Numbered from the stretch's first letter, positions 1 to 7,068 are shown. The stretch is DNA of 10,717 nucleotides from JBJXGF01 sp046153015 (GCA_046153015.1 JBJXGF010000130.1:1-10717); one strand, 5' to 3'. Numbers and translations: made by a program. Notes: generated by a model from the letters alone, not told the origin.

Positions 1-1
1 A

Positions 2-151
2 ACCCGCATGCACGGTTTGACAGGGGGCCGCTGGCGAAACGGACAACAGTCGACGACGAGCGAGAAACCCGAGGGCCAGCGCCCGGTACTCGACCGCCAC
101 GCCGACCAGCCAGCGGCCTACCTTACCGCCGAGTTGCCCTCCATCCTGTGA
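2..151 (+). CDS. 3' tail of an unidentified upstream gene (partial)
   Basis: An open frame runs in from the left edge and stops at TGA 149-151. An in-frame ATG at 8 also exists, but the frame probably continues from outside. About four fifths of the codons end in G or C, clearly more than in the other open forward frame, and this is the main support for coding. The encoded tail ends ...DQPAAYLTAELPSIL. No domain is recognisable. Lying upstream of an excisionase-like gene and a relaxase, it could be the end of a replication initiator or another element gene; that is only a guess from position. Confidence 0.4.
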   Translation, partial: TRMHGLTGGRWRNGQQSTTSEKPEGQRPVLDRHADQPAAYLTAELPSIL

Positions 152-439
152 GTCGGCTGCGTCGACATTCCCGGTCCGATTGTCCCTTCGTGGTGGTCCC
201 TGGTGGTTGGTGTCAGGTGGGCGCTGTGGACTGTCAGCCTCGTAACACCACGAGTTGGCAGTAGCAGTTGCCAGGCCTCACGAGCGATGGTTCTCCGGCG
301 TGGTGAACGCGCTGCGGTCCGTCATCAACTCGGATCGATGTCAGCGATTGTGTTGGCAGCGATACGGCTTTGTGGGCGGTGGATGTCGACTTCTGCTCGC
401 TCGATGTACTTATCCCCTGGTGTGGAAAGGAGCCGCCCG
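152..439. other. Intergenic region with two adjacent dyads upstream of the excisionase-like gene
   Basis: No convincing gene is seen here. An upstream in-frame extension of the next gene (from 203) lacks a ribosome site and has poor codon use. Two small inverted repeats sit side by side: CTCGT/ACGAG at 239-243 and 250-254, and TGGCA/TGCCA at 256-260 and 269-273. CACGAG is also directly repeated at 249 and 279. The stretch at 188-220 is rich in TGGTGGT-like repeats. A poor -10-like TACTTAT lies at 407-413. The region probably carries the promoter and operator for the gene at 440. Confidence 0.35.
424..432 (+). promoter_or_regulatory. Strong ribosome binding site deciding the start at 440
   Basis: GGAAAGGAG, 7 bases before ATG 440, is the best Shine-Dalgarno match upstream of any plus-strand gene here. 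It argues against the longer in-frame start at 203. Confidence 0.8.
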
Positions 440-646
440 ATGGGAGAGGCGTTGTTCGTGTCGGTGGAAGAGGCAGCACGGCGGATCGGGATCGGCCGGA
501 CGCTGGCCTACACGTTGTGTCGGGCCTTCGAGGCGGGGGAGGGCGGGTTGTGCTGCGTGCGATTGGGCCGCCGGTTGCTGGTGCCGGTGTGGGCGATCGA
601 GGAGCTCGGCCGCACCTCGCCCGCCGCTGTTCCGCCCCACGGGTGA
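440..646 (+). CDS. Excisionase-type helix-turn-helix DNA-binding protein
   Basis: This 68-residue protein fits the excisionase/MerR-like HTH family (HTH_17 type). Residues 7-20 (VSVEEAARRIGIGR) form the recognition helix-turn-helix, and the wing follows at about 38-50 (CCVRLGRRLLVPV), ahead of a short helix (WAIEEL). Family members bind att or operator DNA as recombination directionality factors or small regulators. The ATG at 440 is chosen because GGAAAGGAG at 424-432 sits 7 bases upstream, whereas longer in-frame starts have no such site. Its TGA overlaps the GTG of the next gene (GTGA, 643-646), so the two are probably translationally coupled. No integrase is visible in the window, so a role in excision is inferred only from the family and the relaxase nearby; a transcription regulator of the transfer genes is equally possible. 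Confidence 0.85.
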   Translation: MGEALFVSVEEAARRIGIGRTLAYTLCRAFEAGEGGLCCVRLGRRLLVPVWAIEELGRTSPAAVPPHG

Positions 647-1131
647 ACGGCGGCGCGCACGAGTCGCCCGAGAGCCGGCCTGGCGGCGACGGGCCGGCCG
701 TGGTCGGCCGACGCCTCTGCGTCGGGCCCGAGGCCATGGCGACTCGCCGACGGCTAGGACCGGTGGCATGGGCGGTGCTCGAGGTGCTCGTCACCGCCGC
801 TGATCTGATCGAGGGCGGCGGGGTGTTGGCGGAGATCAACGTGCGTGCGCTCGCCAGCGAGCTCGGGTTGTCGAAGGACACGGTGGCCTCCGCGCTGAAG
901 CGCCTCATCGATGGCGGGTTCGTGCGCCGCGAGTCGGCCCGCTTCATTCGCTCGCAGTACCTGATAGACGGGCGATGTGGGCTTCGTCCGTGTCCTGGAC
1001 TCTCGTGTCCGTATCCTCCGGATACGAACATTTGTGACAGGCCGACCTCTTGCGATTCCTCAACCCCTCGTCACACTCGCCCTCGCTATGAGATTCCTGA
1101 GTGCGTCGAACGGCTCCGATTATTCGAGTAG
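643..1131 (+). CDS. Winged helix-turn-helix protein upstream of relaxase
   Basis: This 162-residue protein starts at GTG 643, which overlaps the stop of the excisionase-like gene. A longer in-frame start at 370 would run through that gene and is not credible. Residues about 38-90 form a winged-HTH, MarR/GntR-like fold: a leading helix (AVLEVLVTAADLI), then LASELGLSKDTVASALKRLIDGGFVRRES as helix-turn-helix plus wing. It probably regulates the transfer operon. The last third is odd: from about residue 107 it is Cys- and Pro-rich (CPGLSCPYPPDTNIC), with many codons ending in A or T, unlike the body. The tail might be a natural variable end, since it finishes in a hydrophobic ...RLRLFE, or the result of a frameshift or replacement. 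A strong dyad (1006-1030) lies inside this tail. The specific regulatory target cannot be read from the sequence. Confidence 0.7.
   Translation: MNGGAHESPESRPGGDGPAVVGRRLCVGPEAMATRRRLGPVAWAVLEVLVTAADLIEGGGVLAEINVRALASELGLSKDTVASALKRLIDGGFVRRESARFIRSQYLIDGRCGLRPCPGLSCPYPPDTNICDRPTSCDSSTPRHTRPRYEIPECVERLRLFE
1006..1030. repeat. 11-bp inverted repeat (10/11) inside the winged-HTH gene
   Basis: TGTCCGTATCC (1006-1016) and GGATACGAACA (1020-1030) are inverted copies with one mismatch and a 3-base spacer (TCC). This is long and tight for a coding stretch and lies 205 bases before the relaxase start. It may be an operator for one of the two HTH proteins or part of an oriT; the sequence alone does not decide. 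Confidence 0.55.
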
Positions 1132-1234
1132 CCCAGAGGACCTTGTCGGTCGCATCTCCTTCGATCTGACAGCGACAGACGGTTGCACAGCGTGTGCGTG
1201 CTTGGGTCGCGCCGTACTGGTCGGTAGGTGGTAG
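1132..1234 (+). other. Leader of the relaxase gene; candidate oriT hairpin at 1185-1197
   Basis: This 103-base gap holds the inverted repeat GCACA-GCG-TGTGC (1185-1197), followed by a GTGCTTGGGT stretch. MobF relaxases commonly nick at an oriT beside their own gene, often just 3' of a short hairpin. Only the hairpin and its position support this, and no known nic consensus is recognised. AGGTGG at 1226-1231 lies just before GTG 1235 and is a close, weak ribosome site. Confidence 0.3.
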
Positions 1235-4200
1235 GTGACCGCGCGGGTGACGTCGTTGAAGGGCGCGGCCGCCGGTCAGTACTACGTGGCGGAGGTCGGC
1301 TCGTATTATCTCGCCGGTGGGGAGCCGAAGGGCCGGTGGTTCGGTGACGCTGCGACACAGCTGGGCATTTCGGGTGTGGTTGATGATGGCCAGTTCGTTG
1401 CGGTGATGAATGGTGTCGATCCGTTCTCTGGTGTGGGTTTGGGTCGGGCGTTTGGTGAGAAGTCGGTTCGTGGCTATGACATGACGTTCTCGGCGCCGAA
1501 GTCGGTGTCGGTCCTCGCCGCGGTCGCCGACGCTGAGGTTCGCGTCGAGGTGTTGGCGGCGCATGACGCGGCGGTGGACGCGGTGTTGGGCTTTGTGCAG
1601 CGGCATGCGCAGACCCGGTTTCGGGTGGCGGGGGAGGTGGTGTCCGTTGACGTGTCGGGGATCGCGGTGGGGGTGTTCCGTCAGCACGTGTCCCGCGAGT
1701 TGGACCCGCAGCTGCACAGCCACGCGGTCATCGCGTCGAAGGTGTTGTCACCGGATGGCCGCTGGCTCGCGTTGGACGCCCGCAGTCTGATGGCGGACCA
1801 AACGGTGCTCTCCTCGCTCTACCACGCCGGACTCCGCGCGGAGCTCACGCTGCGGCTCGGTGTTGGATGGGAGCCGCCGGTCAATGGGATCGCGGAGATG
1901 GCGGGGGTCGATGGTGGGGTGTTGGGGGAGTTCTCGCAGCGCTCCGGGCAGGTGGAGGCGCGGCGGGAGGTGAAGTTGGCTCGGTTCCGTGCGTCGTTGG
2001 GTCGTGAGCCGACGGGGCGGGAGCGTTGGCGTCTGGAGCGTGAGGCGGTGAAGGACTCGCGGCGTTCGAAACCCCCACCGGTCGATGCCGCCGAACTTGC
2101 CGGCCGGTGGGTGGAACGCCTCGGGGGGCTTGGTGTCGCGCCGCAGGAGTTGGTGGCGGGGGTGGTGGGCCGGGTGCTCGAACCGGGACGCGAGCTGGAC
2201 CTGGACCCGTGGGGTGCGCTCGCGGATCGGGTGTTGGGGGAGTTGACCGACACCCGTTCGACGTGGCGGCATCCTGACGTGGTCCGGGAGTTCGCCCGGG
2301 CGGTGCCGACCACGACCGGTCTGCCCGCAGCGGAGATCGTCGGGAGCATGGAGGCCGCGGCGGCGGGGTTCGCGGGGGAGTGGCTGGTGGAGTTGGCCCG
2401 TCCGATCCCCGCCGGTTCCCGTGTTCGCCGGTCGGATGGCCGCCCGGAGTTCGAGTCGCCGTTGGAACGCCGCTACACGACGGGCTGGATCTTGGAACAG
2501 GAGGCCGAGCTGGCGGGCTGGGCGATGCGCCGCTGGGACCACAACGGCCACCCCGCCGCACTGGCTGATGTCGGCCTTGACATGGCGCAGCACGCCGCCG
2601 CAGAAGCAGCGGCGGGCACCCAACCGCTGGTCGTGATCGTCGGGCCGGCCGGCACCGGGAAGACCACCGCCCTACGGCCCGCGGTCGCGGAGCTGGCTCG
2701 GCAGGGAAGGGCGCTGTTCGCGGTGGCGCCGACCGCGACCGCGGCGGCGGTGCTGGGCGGTGAGACGGGGATGGGGGCGGACACCATCGACAAGCTCCTC
2801 GTCGAGTACCGCCGTCGGGGCGGCCCGCGTCCTGGTTTCCGTTTGCGGCACGGCACGACGGTGGTGGTGGATGAGGCGGCGATGGTCGCTACCCCCACCC
2901 TCGCTGAGCTGGCTGGGTTGGCTGATGTCAACGGGTGGCGGGTGGTGTTGGTGGGTGATCCGCTGCAGTTCTTGGCGGTGGGGCGGGGTGGGATGTTCGA
3001 CTGGCTGGTCGAACACGGCCCCGCCATCGAACTGGACCGGGTCCACCGTTTCGACCAGCCGTGGGAACGCGCCGCCTCCCTCGAACTCCGCCAAGGCCAG
3101 CCCGACGCGCTCGAGGTGTATGAGCGGTACGGCCGGTTGCATCGCGGTGAGCCCGGCGAGTTGGACTTCGACGTGTTGGACCATTGGTGGGCGTTGCGCG
3201 GGCAAGGCGCCAGCGTGGCGATCTTGGCGGCCAGCCACGACACCGTGTTTCGTTTGAATGAGCTCGCCCAGCAACACCGCATCGACCTGTTCGACCTCGA
3301 CCCGGAGGGCCGTCACGTGTGGACCGCCGCCGGCTACCGGCTACTCGTCGGCGACGAGATTGCCACACGGCAGAATGACCGGCTGTTGCGCACCGATCGG
3401 GGTGAGATGGTCCGCAACCGCGGCCAATGGACCATCACCCGCATCGAACCGGTCGGCGCGATCACCGTGACCGGCCCTGCCGGAACCGTGCGTCTGCCCG
3501 GGGACTACGTCCACAACCATGTCGAGTTGGCCTATGCGCAGACCGGTCACGCGGCGCAGGGCCGCACGGTGGATCATTCGTTGCTGGTGGTGGACAGCAA
3601 CATCGACAACCGCGGCGTGTACGTGCCGATGACCCGCGGTCGGGTAGAGAACCACGCCTACGTCGCCCTCGAACCCGACGACCCGCGCACGGCGCGCGAG
3701 GTGTTGGCGGAGGCGGTGGCGAAGAACTGGGCTGATCTCCCCGCCATCGCTTACCGGGACCACCTCGCCCAGCAACCACCCCCCGACCTCACGCCGAAAG
3801 CGGTGCCGCAACCACCGTTGAGCGCGCACGGCCTGCGTCATGTCGCCGGCGAGCTCGACCGGGTCGACCGGCTCAACATCCCCCACCAGCAAACCGAACT
3901 CCGTCGCGATCTCGACCACGCCCACCGCGCCGCGGTTGAACACGCCAACGCCGCCGCCCGTCTTGACCGGGTCCGCGCCGAGCGGGACCGTGCCGCCGAG
4001 CAGCTGGAGGCGATTCACCCGTGGAACCCCTTCGCCGGCCGCCGACGAGACACCCTCGAACAAGAGAACCGTACGCTCAACGACCAAGTCCACCAAGCCC
4101 GACAAGACCTCGATACGAAGGGCCGGCAGCTCGCCGAAGCGAACGCCGACGTCGCCAAACGCGCTGCATGGCTGGAAACGCACGGGCCAGAACTGCAACG

Positions 4201-4552
4201 CCGCCCCGGCCTGCAAGCCGCGCTCGACCGAGACCTCAACGCCCGCACCCGCCAAGCCGCCGAACACGAACCACCCGCCTGGGCCCTCCGGGAACTCGGG
4301 GCACGCCCCGAGCACCCCGGCCGCGCGGCGGTGTGGGACCGCGCCGTCGGCCACGCCAGCCAATACCGCACCATCCACGCTGTCACCGACCCCGAGCGGG
4401 CCCTCGGTGCCCGACCCGGCTACATCGACCACCACTCCACCGACTGGGGCCGCACCGCCCATATCCTCCAACAAGCCAACGAGCAGCTCGGCCGACACGA
4501 CCACCTCAGCCGAGAACGAGGCCTCGACCGAGGCATGGGCATCAGCCGCTGA
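1235..4552 (+). CDS. MobF-family conjugative relaxase-helicase (TrwC/TraI-like)
   Basis: This 1105-residue protein nicks one strand at oriT, stays linked to the 5' end through tyrosine, and unwinds the DNA for transfer. The TrwC relaxase domain spans about 1-300. It has paired tyrosines Y16/Y17 and Y24/Y25, spaced as in TrwC, and the metal-binding histidines H151, H161 and H163 in HVSRELDPQLHSH. A RecD-like superfamily 1 helicase follows: Walker A GPAGTGKT at 470-477, Walker B VVVDEAAM at 543-550, motif III GDPLQ at 574-578, and late motifs at about 764-780 (AQTGHAAQGRTVD) and 796-803 (YVPMTRGR). Residues about 865-1000 are charged, Ala-rich and probably coiled coil; the Arg/His-rich end has no recognised domain. 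All key residues are intact, so the gene looks functional. GTG 1235 is chosen because the opening TARVTSLKG places the tyrosines at the family's usual distance. It follows the two HTH genes in the same direction after about 100 bases. No coupling protein or type IV secretion gene is in the window. Confidence 0.96.
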   Translation: MTARVTSLKGAAAGQYYVAEVGSYYLAGGEPKGRWFGDAATQLGISGVVDDGQFVAVMNGVDPFSGVGLGRAFGEKSVRGYDMTFSAPKSVSVLAAVADAEVRVEVLAAHDAAVDAVLGFVQRHAQTRFRVAGEVVSVDVSGIAVGVFRQHVSRELDPQLHSHAVIASKVLSPDGRWLALDARSLMADQTVLSSLYHAGLRAELTLRLGVGWEPPVNGIAEMAGVDGGVLGEFSQRSGQVEARREVKLARFRASLGREPTGRERWRLEREAVKDSRRSKPPPVDAAELAGRWVERLGGLGVAPQELVAGVVGRVLEPGRELDLDPWGALADRVLGELTDTRSTWRHPDVVREFARAVPTTTGLPAAEIVGSMEAAAAGFAGEWLVELARPIPAGSRVRRSDGRPEFESPLERRYTTGWILEQEAELAGWAMRRWDHNGHPAALADVGLDMAQHAAAEAAAGTQPLVVIVGPAGTGKTTALRPAVAELARQGRALFAVAPTATAAAVLGGETGMGADTIDKLLVEYRRRGGPRPGFRLRHGTTVVVDEAAMVATPTLAELAGLADVNGWRVVLVGDPLQFLAVGRGGMFDWLVEHGPAIELDRVHRFDQPWERAASLELRQGQPDALEVYERYGRLHRGEPGELDFDVLDHWWALRGQGASVAILAASHDTVFRLNELAQQHRIDLFDLDPEGRHVWTAAGYRLLVGDEIATRQNDRLLRTDRGEMVRNRGQWTITRIEPVGAITVTGPAGTVRLPGDYVHNHVELAYAQTGHAAQGRTVDHSLLVVDSNIDNRGVYVPMTRGRVENHAYVALEPDDPRTAREVLAEAVAKNWADLPAIAYRDHLAQQPPPDLTPKAVPQPPLSAHGLRHVAGELDRVDRLNIPHQQTELRRDLDHAHRAAVEHANAAARLDRVRAERDRAAEQLEAIHPWNPFAGRRRDTLEQENRTLNDQVHQARQDLDTKGRQLAEANADVAKRAAWLETHGPELQRRPGLQAALDRDLNARTRQAAEHEPPAWALRELGARPEHPGRAAVWDRAVGHASQYRTIHAVTDPERALGARPGYIDHHSTDWGRTAHILQQANEQLGRHDHLSRERGLDRGMGISR

Positions 4553-4704
4553 ACCGCTCCCACTCACGAGCACCTCTGCCCCCGCCAAGCAGGCCCACAC
4601 GGAACCGCCGACGCCGCAACGCGACCCCGACAGTCATCGGTGAGCAGCCTCCGGACAGTCACTCTCCGTGGCGAGGTGTGACGGTCAATTCGGCCGTGCC
4701 GCGC

Positions 4705-4786
4705 GTTATCGGGCGCTCGATATGGGCCGCGATGCGACGCCGGTGTGATCGCAAGGGGCGGGTTACGGCGCGCTGATTATCGGGCG
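4705..4786 (-). repeat. Left pair of the CGCCCGATAAC motif
   Basis: GTTATCGGGCG at 4705-4715 is the exact complement of the copy at 10094-10104. ATTATCGGGCG at 4776-4786 differs by one base. Both read CGCCCGATAA(C/T) on the minus strand, the opposite orientation to the copies at 7055 and right of the cyclase-like gene. The first copy also carries a small inverted repeat TATCG-GGCGCT-CGATA (4707-4722), a layout seen in some tyrosine recombinase core sites; that resemblance is weak. Confidence 0.55.
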
Positions 4787-4791
4787 GCATC

Positions 4792-4801
4792 GGGGGGGGG
4801 G
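4792..4801. repeat. Run of ten G
   Basis: An uninterrupted ten-base G run lies in the convergent intergenic gap, 71 bases from the 3' end of the first lipoprotein gene. Such runs are prone to slippage, but outside a reading frame or promoter an effect on expression is unlikely. Confidence 0.9.
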
Positions 4802-4871
4802 TGATTCCTTCGTGTTCCGGATCCCGCTGCCCGGGGTCGGCCGGCGCAGTCGTGGCTTGGTGGTTGAAGTG

Positions 4872-5915
4872 TCAGGACCTGTAGTAGCCACCGATGTACA
4901 GCATGACCTGGCCGCTCTGGACGTGCAGTGTCACCGGGAAAGTCAGCTCCCAGGATTCTGCCCAGCTCGCTGAGGGACCACTGAGCGACTGGAGGAGAAC
5001 GGGGATGCCTCGCGACGACGTCCAGCACACGTCGAACGGTGACGGTTCGACGACGACGAACGGCGACGCCGGATCAGTGCGGAGTCGTTCGAGGACTTGC
5101 TCCTCGGTGAGGCGTGTTGGGCCAGTGGGGGGTGGTGAGATCGAGGGGCCACCCAGGGCGGACCCGATCCAAACCGCGTAGTCGGTTGCGAGCTCGGAGG
5201 TCAGTTCGCTGTATCCGGCGCCGGTGGTCACGTATTGGCTGCCGACGGGAGGGTTCTCCTGGCCGTTCGCCAAGCACGCACCCGGAGCGGTGTATCCGAC
5301 GACTACGTTCTCGTCCATCGTGATCGGGAACTGGATCGCATATCGCCGATCGACCTCCACCGCCTTGCTGCTCCATTCGCTGGCGCAGCCGAGCGGGAGG
5401 TCGCCGCCCTGCGATTCATCGAGGGCGCAGGATTCGAACCGTTGCACTTCGAGAATCGCCGCCAGGTCATCGGGGTTCTGTGTCCATGTCTTGAACTCCG
5501 GGTTCCATCGTTGGAACGTGAACGGGTAGACCCCGTCACCGGGCGGTTCGTCCGGTGGGCGGAACGGCGGCGACGTTCCGATGTCCCACTCTTCGCCGCA
5601 GCACGGAGCGATGGCTCCCTGCCCGAGGGTGCGGGACTCCCAGGCCAACGGGTCGGCAGGAGGTGTGAGGACTTCTGGAACCGCAAGCGACGCTGCAGAT
5701 CCGTTCGTGTCGATGGTGGTGGTCGTCGTCGTCGCGGCGGTCGTTGTCGTCGTGGTCGACGTGCTGGGTGCCACGGTCGTGGTCACAGCAGCGCTCGTGC
5801 TGGGCGTTGACGAGTCTGCGGGAGCTGTGGTCGCGCTGTCGTCATCGGATGAACATGCGGCCAGCATCGTGAATAACAGCAGCAACACGAACCGTCGACG
5901 CGCCTCGATGCTCAA
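4872..5915 (-). CDS. Secreted lipoprotein with Thr-rich linker and unknown Cys-containing domain
   Basis: Numbered from TTG 5915, this 347-residue protein has an Arg-rich n-region (EARRRF), a hydrophobic core (VLLLLFTML) and the lipobox LAAC with Cys21, so it should be exported and lipid-anchored on the outer face of the membrane. Residues about 25-72 are a low-complexity Thr/Ser/Ala linker made of ACN and GTN codons. The rest (about 75-347) is a globular domain not recognised from any family, with six further cysteines: CC at 105-106, then 163, 177, 214 and 297. They may form disulfides. A longer frame from TTG 5957 adds 14 residues with an acidic stretch, unusual ahead of a signal core, and its start lies inside a hairpin; both starts are TTG with weak ribosome sites, so the start is uncertain. 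The gene lies downstream of a second lipoprotein gene on the same strand, about 170 bases away, and may be cotranscribed. Function unknown. Confidence 0.8.
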   Translation of the reverse strand: MSIEARRRFVLLLLFTMLAACSSDDDSATTAPADSSTPSTSAAVTTTVAPSTSTTTTTTAATTTTTTIDTNGSAASLAVPEVLTPPADPLAWESRTLGQGAIAPCCGEEWDIGTSPPFRPPDEPPGDGVYPFTFQRWNPEFKTWTQNPDDLAAILEVQRFESCALDESQGGDLPLGCASEWSSKAVEVDRRYAIQFPITMDENVVVGYTAPGACLANGQENPPVGSQYVTTGAGYSELTSELATDYAVWIGSALGGPSISPPPTGPTRLTEEQVLERLRTDPASPFVVVEPSPFDVCWTSSRGIPVLLQSLSGPSASWAESWELTFPVTLHVQSGQVMLYIGGYYRS

Positions 5916-5950
5916 GGTCTCAGTCTCATCCGTATTGCGCTGAGCTGGTA

Positions 5951-5979
5951 GCGGCAAACGTCCCTTTGCCGCCGGCGGC
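5951..5979 (-). repeat. Overlapping dyads before the first lipoprotein start
   Basis: GCGGCAAA (5951-5958) and TTTGCCGC (5965-5972) form a perfect 8-bp stem with a 6-base loop. It overlaps a perfect 12-base palindrome GCCGCCGGCGGC (5968-5979). The two structures compete for the same bases. On the minus strand there is no T run after the stem, so it is not a typical intrinsic terminator. It could be an operator or a leader hairpin for the lipoprotein gene, or a processing site between the two lipoprotein genes. Confidence 0.5.
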
Positions 5980-6089
5980 GATCAGCCAGACCAGCGAGAT
6001 GTGGTCCGCCCGATGGGTAGAGGCGATCCGTCGGGATAGGGACTGACTTGCGCAGGGGACGCGTCGCACGGGTTTGGCGGTCTTGCTCG

Positions 6090-6719
6090 TCAGATGCAGA
6101 GTGGCGGATCCGTGTCCCACGCGACACCGCGGCTGCAGATGGTCTGTCCGGCGGCGCGTGTCACCACCCAGCTTCCGGTCTGATCAGTCTGCATGACGAT
6201 CACCAGGTCGTAGCCCGGTGTCGTGTCATCCCCGCTCTCTTCCCTGTTGCGGATCTCGAACACCACAGCCACCTCTTCACCGCTCGCGAGTGGAGACGAC
6301 ACCCGGCTCATCAAGCCGATGTCAGCAAAGAAGCCCTTCGCAGCGAAATCGGTCTGGAGCCGGCCGATGACCTCTGGTATCAGTTCCAGCGGAGAGACGG
6401 CGGCCAGCGGGGTCGGGAACAGTGCGGTGATCTCGTCGGTCGCATCGACCGCCGGGAGCCGCCCCGGAAGCGCCAGGACCACCGACGGGCTGGGTGTGGT
6501 CGAGGAGTCGGTTGGCGCTGCACTGGTCGATGACGATGAGTCGGCCGGGAGCGATGAGGTGACACTGGTCGATGACGACGACGTGGTTACTGTCGTCGGG
6601 ACCACCGCCGTGGCCGTGGCCGATGAAGTCGTGGTCGGCTCGGATCGGCGATCATCACCTCCGCAACCCGGCGTGACCAGCATGACGACGACACTGATCG
6701 CAGCAATCGAGCGCTTCAC
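6090..6719 (-). CDS. Probable secreted lipoprotein with Ser/Thr-rich linker
   Basis: This 209-residue protein has a short signal peptide (MKRSIAAISVVVMLVTPGC), with Cys19 as the likely lipidation site. The Pro at -2 and Thr at -3 depart from the usual lipobox, so lipidation is less certain than export. Residues about 25-78 are a Ser/Thr/Ala linker containing a 14-residue repeat (SSSST at 47 and 61). The compact C-terminal domain (about 85-209) has an amphipathic helix (PLELIPEVIGRLQTDFAAKG), predicted strands such as EEVAVVFEIRN and YDLVIVMQT, and two cysteines (195, 208) that may pair. No family is recognised. The start is GTG 6719, six bases after a -10-like TAGGGT, which would suit a leaderless transcript. 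Apart from the same general plan it shows no clear similarity to the lipoprotein encoded downstream. Confidence 0.8.
   Translation of the reverse strand: MKRSIAAISVVVMLVTPGCGGDDRRSEPTTTSSATATAVVPTTVTTSSSSTSVTSSLPADSSSSTSAAPTDSSTTPSPSVVLALPGRLPAVDATDEITALFPTPLAAVSPLELIPEVIGRLQTDFAAKGFFADIGLMSRVSSPLASGEEVAVVFEIRNREESGDDTTPGYDLVIVMQTDQTGSWVVTRAAGQTICSRGVAWDTDPPLCI
6521..6578. repeat. 16-bp direct repeat in lipoprotein linker
   Basis: CACTGGTCGATGACGA occurs at 6521-6536 and 6563-6578, a period of 42 bases or exactly 14 codons. Gain or loss of a unit would keep the frame and change only the linker length between the anchor and the C-terminal domain. Confidence 0.8.
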
Positions 6720-6725
6720 GATGCG

Positions 6726-6731
6726 ACCCTA
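6726..6731 (-). promoter_or_regulatory. Candidate -10 box (TAGGGT) for the second lipoprotein gene
   Basis: On the minus strand, TAGGGT sits six bases before GTG 6719, the usual distance for a leaderless transcript that starts at the start codon. It fits the loose actinobacterial TAnnnT pattern. No -35 box is seen at 16-19 bases. Confidence 0.35.
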
Positions 6732-7068
6732 TGCAACGGGCGACGAAAGGCACCAGAGTCGAACGTCTAGCGGAAGCGGCTCGTTCAGGTCAGGGGCGGC
6801 GACCCAGTTCAGCGCAAGGTCCGCGTCAACCAGAGCAGACATCCATGACAGCAAAGCGGATGACGACGAAGAACAATGGACAACTCCCAAGGTGCCCGTG
6901 CGATTACCGAGCACCCCGTAAGGGCCGAACCCGAGCGCCGCTTGGGTCGGAGCGGTGGGGTTTATAGCGCTGTTGCCGGGTTCGTGGCAGTTGCTTGCCT
7001 CGGGGTCGAGCTGTCGCGTGTCATCTCTGAAGCACCGGGAGCCAAAGTGCCTGACGCCAGATAACGGC
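6732..7068. other. Gap between cyclase-like and lipoprotein genes
   Basis: No gene is supported in this stretch. A minus-strand frame (6729-7178) overlaps the 3' end of the cyclase-like gene, has no ribosome site and shows no recognisable content. The gap holds one 10/11 copy of the CGCCCGATAAC motif near its right edge and separates two genes on the same strand by about 350 bases, so the lipoprotein gene probably has its own promoter. TTGACG at about 6824-6829 (minus strand) has no good partner -10. Confidence 0.4.
7055..7065 (+). repeat. Middle copy of the CGCCCGATAAC motif
   Basis: CGCCAGATAAC matches the motif at 10 of 11 bases, in the same orientation as the right-hand pair. It lies three bases beyond the stop codon of the cyclase-like gene. 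Confidence 0.45.

Larger units (their letters stand above)
4553..4871. other. Gap between relaxase and lipoprotein gene, with repeat motifs and a G tract
   Basis: No gene is supported. The relaxase (plus) and lipoprotein (minus) genes converge here. A 32-codon frame from GTG 4678 to TGA 4776 has a GAGG before it but no recognisable content. The gap holds two same-orientation copies of the GTTATCGGGCG motif, a related GTTACGGCG at 4762-4770, and a run of ten G. No clear intrinsic terminator (stem plus T run) is visible for either gene. Confidence 0.5.

Noticed and set aside
3341..4600. Long minus-strand open frame (419 codons) opposite the relaxase
   Set aside because: It is a mirror of the GC-rich relaxase frame, which has all catalytic motifs; the opposite frame has no domain and no ribosome site.
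4678..4776. 32-codon plus-strand frame after the relaxase with GAGG upstream
   Set aside because: Too short and featureless, and it covers one motif copy; no evidence of translation.
5428..5438. GGATTCGAACC, the complement of a tRNA T-loop consensus, on the minus strand
   Set aside because: The five bases on either side do not pair as a T-stem, no acceptor or anticodon arm is found nearby, and the stretch lies in the coding frame of the first lipoprotein.
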